DNA of 12,781 bases from Asterionellopsis glacialis (lineage: Eukaryota > Bacillariophyta > Plagiogrammaphyceae > Rhaphoneidales > Asterionellopsidaceae): positions 1 to 12,781 of the forward strand of contig WKLE02003415.1 in the NCBI GenBank assembly GCA_014885115.2, in the 5' to 3' direction. Below are positions 8,598-12,781 of the stretch, in pieces. Within the stretch, counting starts at the first letter, position 1. Each line of letters begins with the position of its first letter. The notes under the pieces are model-generated. The model had not been told where the DNA came from and ran no database searches. It saw nothing but the letters and a program-made list of their open reading frames with translations. A program made the translations under genes and the position numbers.

Positions 8598-10656
8598 ATG
8601 TCGCCCAAAATGAAAAGAGGTCTTTCCGCAGACGAGCACTTTGGGGATTCATCGCAGCTACAGTTGAAGGTGAGTAGCGCTCTTTTTTTTTCTGTTGTTA
8701 TTCACAACAAGAGGACGAGAGACTTTAAAAATACTTTTGTTCATTGACTTACCTGTTCGTTTCTCCTCTCTAATCCGGTCGCTGTTGATCAAAAATAGAC
8801 CGAGCATGTGTTAAGTTGGATTAGGAGACGAGTACATGAGGGGATATCCTGTAAGATTCCTTCTTCTTTAGACGTGTCTGGAGATCGCAAAAAGCTACTA
8901 CAAGTTTTATTTGGCACAAAAAGACCATTGGATTTGATAAAATACAATGAAATTGATGATCAAGTGGAACGCAAAAGTGGCATACAAGATATTCTGGACT
9001 CTATCCAAGCTGAAGTATTACCAGGTGGAGCAACGAACTTTGCTATCCGCGTTTGGTCTAAGTACAACCACGCGTCACAATCTTCGCTTGGACTTTTCAT
9101 CAAAATTGCTCTGCCATATGCACGATGGTCGAAGTTGAAAAAGCCATGTCCAGTGTCTCGGTTCGGCAGAGAATTTATTGCTCTTCAGCGACTGAACGAA
9201 ATTTCTCCACCGGAAGGAATAAAATCAGACGAATCTTCACCAACACGATGTCCCGGTGTAACTTCGATACCGTTGCTATGTGGTTCAGACGAATACATTG
9301 ACGATGGCACACGCTACTTAGTTTTGGAGTACCTCCCACATCGATATGGTAAGTAAAACAAAATATTGCATATGCTTAGTTGTCATATTACGGCAGCTTG
9401 TTCAATAATGGTTCTATTATCGTTGTGTTCGCAGGCAAATACTTGGATCAGTTTAAAAAGGGTACTGTGGATAAGCATCCCGCAGAGGCTTTAGGGTATA
9501 CACTTGCGAAGCTACATGTGTTTTCACCATTGCGTTGGGCCAAGAGCAGTCTTTTAGATGAGACTTTTCTGAATTATATTGCAAATGGCCACTACAAACA
9601 AGCAGAAATGGATCACCAGCGCTACATACAAAACACTGAATTTGAAAGTCCCGAAATTCAAGCCCAATTTTTCGTTCCTGTAGATCCGATAATTGCTCTA
9701 AAGCATTCAAACTTACTTCGCGCTCGACCAGAAGTCTCTAGGGCGATGATGCGCCACTGGGACAACCTACAAAATCCTCCAGTCGAGACCGCAACGTTTA
9801 CACATATGGATACACACGTCATTAATATACTCGTTTCCCAAAGTGAAGTTAAGTATCCGTATACGGTGGATGATCCAAAGTACAATCCTGCAGATACAGG
9901 TGTGATGAAGTTGATCGACATGGAGTTTTCCAACTGGGGACCTGCAGGCGCTGACTGTGAGTTTGTTTTCAAAGGAGAGACCATAGCGTCTTTATGCCCT
10001 AATCTCCATGCTAACTCACACAATTTTTTTTTTTTTCTATTGTGCTTTTTTGTACTGGTTTACTTTGTGTGATTGCGACAGTGGGCCTCTTCATGGCAAG
10101 TGCTTTCTTTTACGCCCTTGTGCACTCGTACGATGAAGAAGCAGTCAAACGATCAGATACAATCATAGCCTCTATTCGGGCAATATGGCATGCCTACCAA
10201 ACGGCCTATATTCGTTTTGCTCGTCTAGAAGGGCGATCAGAAGACACCATTGCCTTAGCACTTTTTCGCATCGTCCATGAAGCGCTAGGCAGAAGTGGAC
10301 TGTGGATAATGCGGTTTACGTCTCCATCATTGTACCCGCATGTTTGTCTGAGTGATTTTCTATACAAGTTGCCAAATGGACTCGACGAACAGTTGGCTAG
10401 TCTCAAGTCACTCGAAACTGAAGATGATGGACTGGAACTCTTAAGAATGGCCTGTCATACATTTGCAATGGATTCTCTAGTTGCCGGGTTTGGTGATGAT
10501 GCTTACGAAAAGTATCAGTCCTCACAGTTGGAACATTTGACGTTCGAAATGTGTAATGAAAAAATGAGGTGGTTTGTAAATCATCTCCTCAAAAAAAGAT
10601 TAGAATTATATGAGTCTTTTCAAAAAACTACGAAGAATCTGGCAGTAGAGAAATAG
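8598..10656 (+). CDS. S-methyl-5-thioribose kinase-like protein
   Basis: Probable small-molecule kinase of the APH/choline-kinase fold. The related enzyme phosphorylates methylthioribose with ATP in methionine salvage. Four exons, 8598-8669, 8799-9348, 9435-9956 and 10082-10656, join in frame to 572 aa. All donors are GTGAGT or GTAAGT and all acceptors end in AG. Motifs in order: glycine loop PGGATN (99-104), lysine in FIKIALPYAR (K126), catalytic HMDTHVIN (D333, N338), and the DxE motif DMEF (369-371) followed by NWGPAGAD. DxE in place of DFG and the ALPY box are what point to methylthioribose kinase. The C-terminal helix region ALFRIVHEALGRSGLWIMRF also resembles that family. Differences: about 150 residues longer than usual (roughly 400-420), an N-terminal extension, and a single Arg (R459) where I recall an Arg pair that binds substrate. 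No signal peptide is seen, so it is probably cytosolic. The fold is fairly certain; the substrate is less so. Confidence 0.75.
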
Positions 10657-10751
10657 AATAGATTCTAGATTGAAAACAATTTTCAGACGATTTCATAATA
10701 ATATACTTCATAACAGAAATACCATACTACACCATGAGCTTTTAATTGTAA
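10657..10751. other. 95-bp gap between convergent genes
   Basis: The kinase gene ends at 10656 and the minus-strand YCII gene ends at 10752. The gap is AT-rich with no ORF. Both transcripts must end inside it or overlap each other, so antisense 3' ends are likely. I could not identify defined polyadenylation signals. Confidence 0.6.
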
Positions 10752-11979
10752 TCACCAATTTAGCCAAGGAGTGTCAGAGTCAGAAACAGGATATCCCCAA
10801 ACTTCCATGGCTTCTTTCATCTGCTCACCAGGTTTGTCCCTGAAGTCATCCTCGGCGACAAACTTGCCCGTCACGTCAAGGTTGTTATAGAAGTGAACGC
10901 GCATGGACCTGTAAAGTCCCTTCAATGCCGCAGGGTCGTTCTCCACAAAGTCAATCGCATCCTCCCGGTTTTCAGCATTGAAAAGGACCAAGTTACCTAC
11001 TGCAATGCTGGAAGGGTCGTCTTTAAACTCTGTTGGTAAGTGGAGAGGTCCCGATGCGATAACGCGTTCACTTCGAATCAGATACTCTAAATGGTCCTTT
11101 GCGGTTTCTTCCCTGAGATTTCCTACACCTTCTTCGGCCGTATGATCCAAGGCAAGACAAAGAGCAGGAGTACCGAAACGTCCGTCATCCTGACGAAGGG
11201 AGTAATCACGAATGTGCCGCCATCTGTAAAGAGGAATATTACTAATGTCACCACCGGTAAGAGACTGGATAATAGGTTCACGGGCCATAAGATCCTGAAC
11301 ATACTCTAACTTCGTGGACTCCATACACATGGCATGTCCAATTACACGTTGTAAATCAGAGGCAAGGCTGTTCATAAACACAAGGTACGGTAACCAGACG
11401 GGGTGGGGGGAGTAAGCTTAAGTACTAATTCGTTGCTGTGTACAAATATATAATGGCACCAACGTCGACTTACATAGGATAACTCCAAAGAATATCAACC
11501 ATACTATCAGTATTGAACGTTTCATTGTATAAATTAGTCTTACGGCAAAACATAATATGATCTTCCGTCAAGGCAACACGATCATGATGAAGCTTAACGA
11601 TATCCCTTCCTTCTGTGTCGAGTTCTTTATCCCAGCAAACAGCAACAAATCTGTTTCCTGAATTCTTCGATGTTGGCACGGGTTTGAGTTCAACAGTTGG
11701 ACTGTCAACTCCGTCCTTGTAAGATCGTCCAATTTCACCATCACCGTCTTCGTCATCTGCATCATAATCAGAATCTTTTGAAGAATACTCTGATCCATCT
11801 GCTGCGAAACCAACCATGTTAAGTGGAAAACTGGATTTTCTACTACTAATAACAGAGGTCGATGGATTACTCACGAAAGGGACATTGGCATGACCAGATG
11901 TTGTAAAAGCAGCAAATGTGAAGGGAGTGGCTAGCACACCAAAAAAGAACATCGCCATCATAATGGAATTTGGTACCAT
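10752..11979 (-). CDS. Plastid-targeted tandem YCII-domain protein
   Basis: Two exons, 11979-11474 and 11367-10752, join across a 106-bp intron (donor GTAAGT, acceptor ATGAACAG) into 373 aa; the two split bases plus C make Ile169. Residues 1-24 form a hydrophobic signal peptide (FFFGVLATPFTFAA). Phe25 at the predicted cut and the Ser/Thr-rich stretch after it match the bipartite plastid signal of diatoms. An acidic linker follows (61-82). The C-terminal part (about 236-331) is a YCII-like dimeric alpha-beta barrel, with DHLEYLIRSERVIASGPLHL and ENREDAIDFVENDP, including the usual His (H261) and Asp (D313). The region 111-227 has the same order of elements (VAVCWDKE, LTEDHIMF, GHAMCMESTKLEYVQDLMA), so it is probably a second, diverged copy. 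YCII proteins have no general assigned reaction; some act on chlorinated aromatics. Its role here is unknown, with the stroma as likely location. Confidence 0.75.
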
Positions 11980-12058
11980 TATTTTGTTGATTTTCAGGTA
12001 CGTTTCACAAACAATTGTAGATTAAGTATCTAGATAGCCTTCGAGTTCTAGAGCACAA

Positions 12059-12232
12059 ATGAGTTATATACGTAACAAAATCAAGGAATTGGTCGGAACT
12101 TTGTGTCTCAAGTGCTTGTTCCGTCGATTCTGTAGTGTGTTACTAGATTTGCAGTACAGCTGTGCCATCAAAAAGAAGATGTGCATGCTGTGGCGAGGAG
12201 CCATCACCATCAGTTTTCTTTTCGACAGATAG
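12059..12232 (+). CDS. Possible small Cys-rich basic protein
   Basis: A 57-codon ORF from ATG 12059 to TAG 12230-12232, starting 79 bp from the divergent YCII gene's start. The product is basic and has six cysteines, with runs such as LCLKCLFRRFC and KKKMCM. I recognise no family. Its base composition is nearer to the genes than to the intergenic DNA, which is the only support. It could equally be chance, or an exon, or lie within the YCII promoter. Confidence 0.2.
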   Translation: MSYIRNKIKELVGTLCLKCLFRRFCSVLLDLQYSCAIKKKMCMLWRGAITISFLFDR

Positions 12233-12259
12233 GATTTTTTGATGGGGGTTGAGAGCTTG

Positions 12260-12265
12260 TGACGT
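12260..12265 (+). promoter_or_regulatory. TGACGT element
   Basis: TGACGT, the half-site bound by bZIP factors, lies 281 bp upstream of the YCII gene's start codon. A second copy within a full palindrome lies about 90 bp further upstream. In the diatom Phaeodactylum, TGACGT elements mediate CO2/cAMP response of plastid carbonic anhydrase genes. Applying that here is inference. Confidence 0.35.
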
Positions 12266-12350
12266 ACTTTTGTAGGTAATAAATTTTAGAATTCCGTATT
12301 CTGTTTTTACAACAGAATGGGGAAAGCATTTTTTATGTAATGTTGTTTGA

Positions 12351-12358
12351 TGACGTCA
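12351..12358. promoter_or_regulatory. TGACGTCA palindrome (CRE-like bZIP site)
   Basis: This is a perfect 8-bp cAMP-response-element consensus, 372 bp upstream of the YCII start codon and paired with a TGACGT at 12260. It also lies about 100 bp upstream of the small plus-strand ORF at 12456. One such site is expected by chance about every 65 kb of random sequence, so finding it beside a half-site is mildly notable. Confidence 0.4.
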
Positions 12359-12455
12359 CAGCCGTTAAGAGACAAACAGCAGTAACTGATAACACTATTC
12401 CTATCTAATAAATTTTCAGTCTCATGTCGGCTAGTGTGCTCTGCACAAAAAAGAT

Positions 12456-12710
12456 ATGGTCCTCTCTAGAGTAGCTACAGTAGAAGGCTATTTTTTTGTT
12501 CTTTATTGTCAAGTGTCGAAATCGGGGAAATACGTACGGGTTGTCTACTGCCTTTACCTGTATTTACTAGGACTATGGATTACTGTGACCTATTTAACGA
12601 CTATTTTCAACATACCAGCATGGTCGAAAGATTCGGAAATGAATACTTCTAATCGGAAGGTACAGTGTGTTGAATCTACAATTGCTACCAGTAGGTTATC
12701 ATGCCCTTAA
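12456..12710 (+). CDS. Possible small membrane protein, doubtful
   Basis: An 84-codon ORF whose middle (about residues 30-51, VYCLYLYLLGLWITVTYL) is hydrophobic enough for one membrane span. No family is recognised, and no splice sites or partner exons are evident. Frequent TCG codons resemble those of the neighbouring genes. It may be a real short gene, a first exon of a gene continuing to the right, or chance. Confidence 0.2.
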   Translation: MVLSRVATVEGYFFVLYCQVSKSGKYVRVVYCLYLYLLGLWITVTYLTTIFNIPAWSKDSEMNTSNRKVQCVESTIATSRLSCP

Positions 12711-12781
12711 AGCAACGATGTAGCCTAAAAGGTCAATCGAGAGGTTTTAGTGTTAGTCAAACCAGAGAATTATTAAAATTA

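Noticed and set aside
9380..9434. Separate gene starting at 9380
   Set aside because: This part is intron 2 of the kinase gene; the following exon continues the kinase in frame from 9435.
9957..10081. Hydrophobic Phe/Leu tail and a new start at 10042
   Set aside because: Translation through a T-rich intron. Removing 9957-10081 restores the family motif GPAGAD followed by LGLFMASAFF.
11091..11309. 72-codon plus-strand ORF
   Set aside because: Antisense shadow of the second exon of the YCII gene.
1..12781. tRNA, rRNA, CRISPR or bacterial operon signals
   Set aside because: I looked for tRNA T-loop motifs, rRNA segments, regularly spaced repeats and Shine-Dalgarno spacing and found none. Spliced genes rule out a bacterial chromosome.

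Overview
The window looks like nuclear DNA of a eukaryote, most likely a diatom or a related alga with a red-derived secondary plastid. The genes are broken by short GT-AG introns of about 86-130 bp, intergenic DNA is AT-rich, and one protein starts with a signal peptide followed by an alanine-alanine/phenylalanine junction and a Ser/Thr-rich stretch, the usual diatom plastid-targeting layout. The organism call is an inference. No rRNA, tRNA, CRISPR array or bacterial-type operon was found.

Layout. Positions 1-1470 are AT-rich with no gene I can support, apart from a weak open frame on the minus strand running off the left edge. Positions 1471-5600 are a decayed mobile-element region. Its outer inverted repeats are 1471-1501 and 5570-5600, an inner pair is 2222-2239 and 5162-5179, a small nested MITE-like element lies at 1537-1862, and a broken DDE-like transposase gene (DUF7869-type motifs) sits on the minus strand at 2572-5018. 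Positions 5601-6323 are empty. A 618-bp MITE-like element (6324-6941) with exact 26-bp ends carries a long hairpin of two 65-bp arms and a 3-base loop (6677-6809).

The right half is genic. On the minus strand at 7715-8331 is a short spliced gene of unknown function, visible only when exons are joined. Divergent from it on the plus strand is a four-exon kinase gene (8598-10656) of the APH/choline-kinase fold, closest in its motifs to S-methyl-5-thioribose kinase of the methionine salvage pathway. It converges, with a 95-bp gap, on a two-exon minus-strand gene (10752-11979) for a probably plastid-targeted protein with two tandem YCII-like dimeric alpha-beta barrel domains. Upstream of that gene are two TGACGT elements, one inside a full TGACGTCA palindrome, and two small plus-strand ORFs of doubtful status.

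Nothing in the sequence links the genes into one pathway. The kinase and the YCII protein are ordinary neighbours in a compact genome. The less ordinary points are the hidden spliced gene, the kinase's long ATG-free open leader with a start-stop mini-uORF, the duplicated YCII fold, and the long hairpin.
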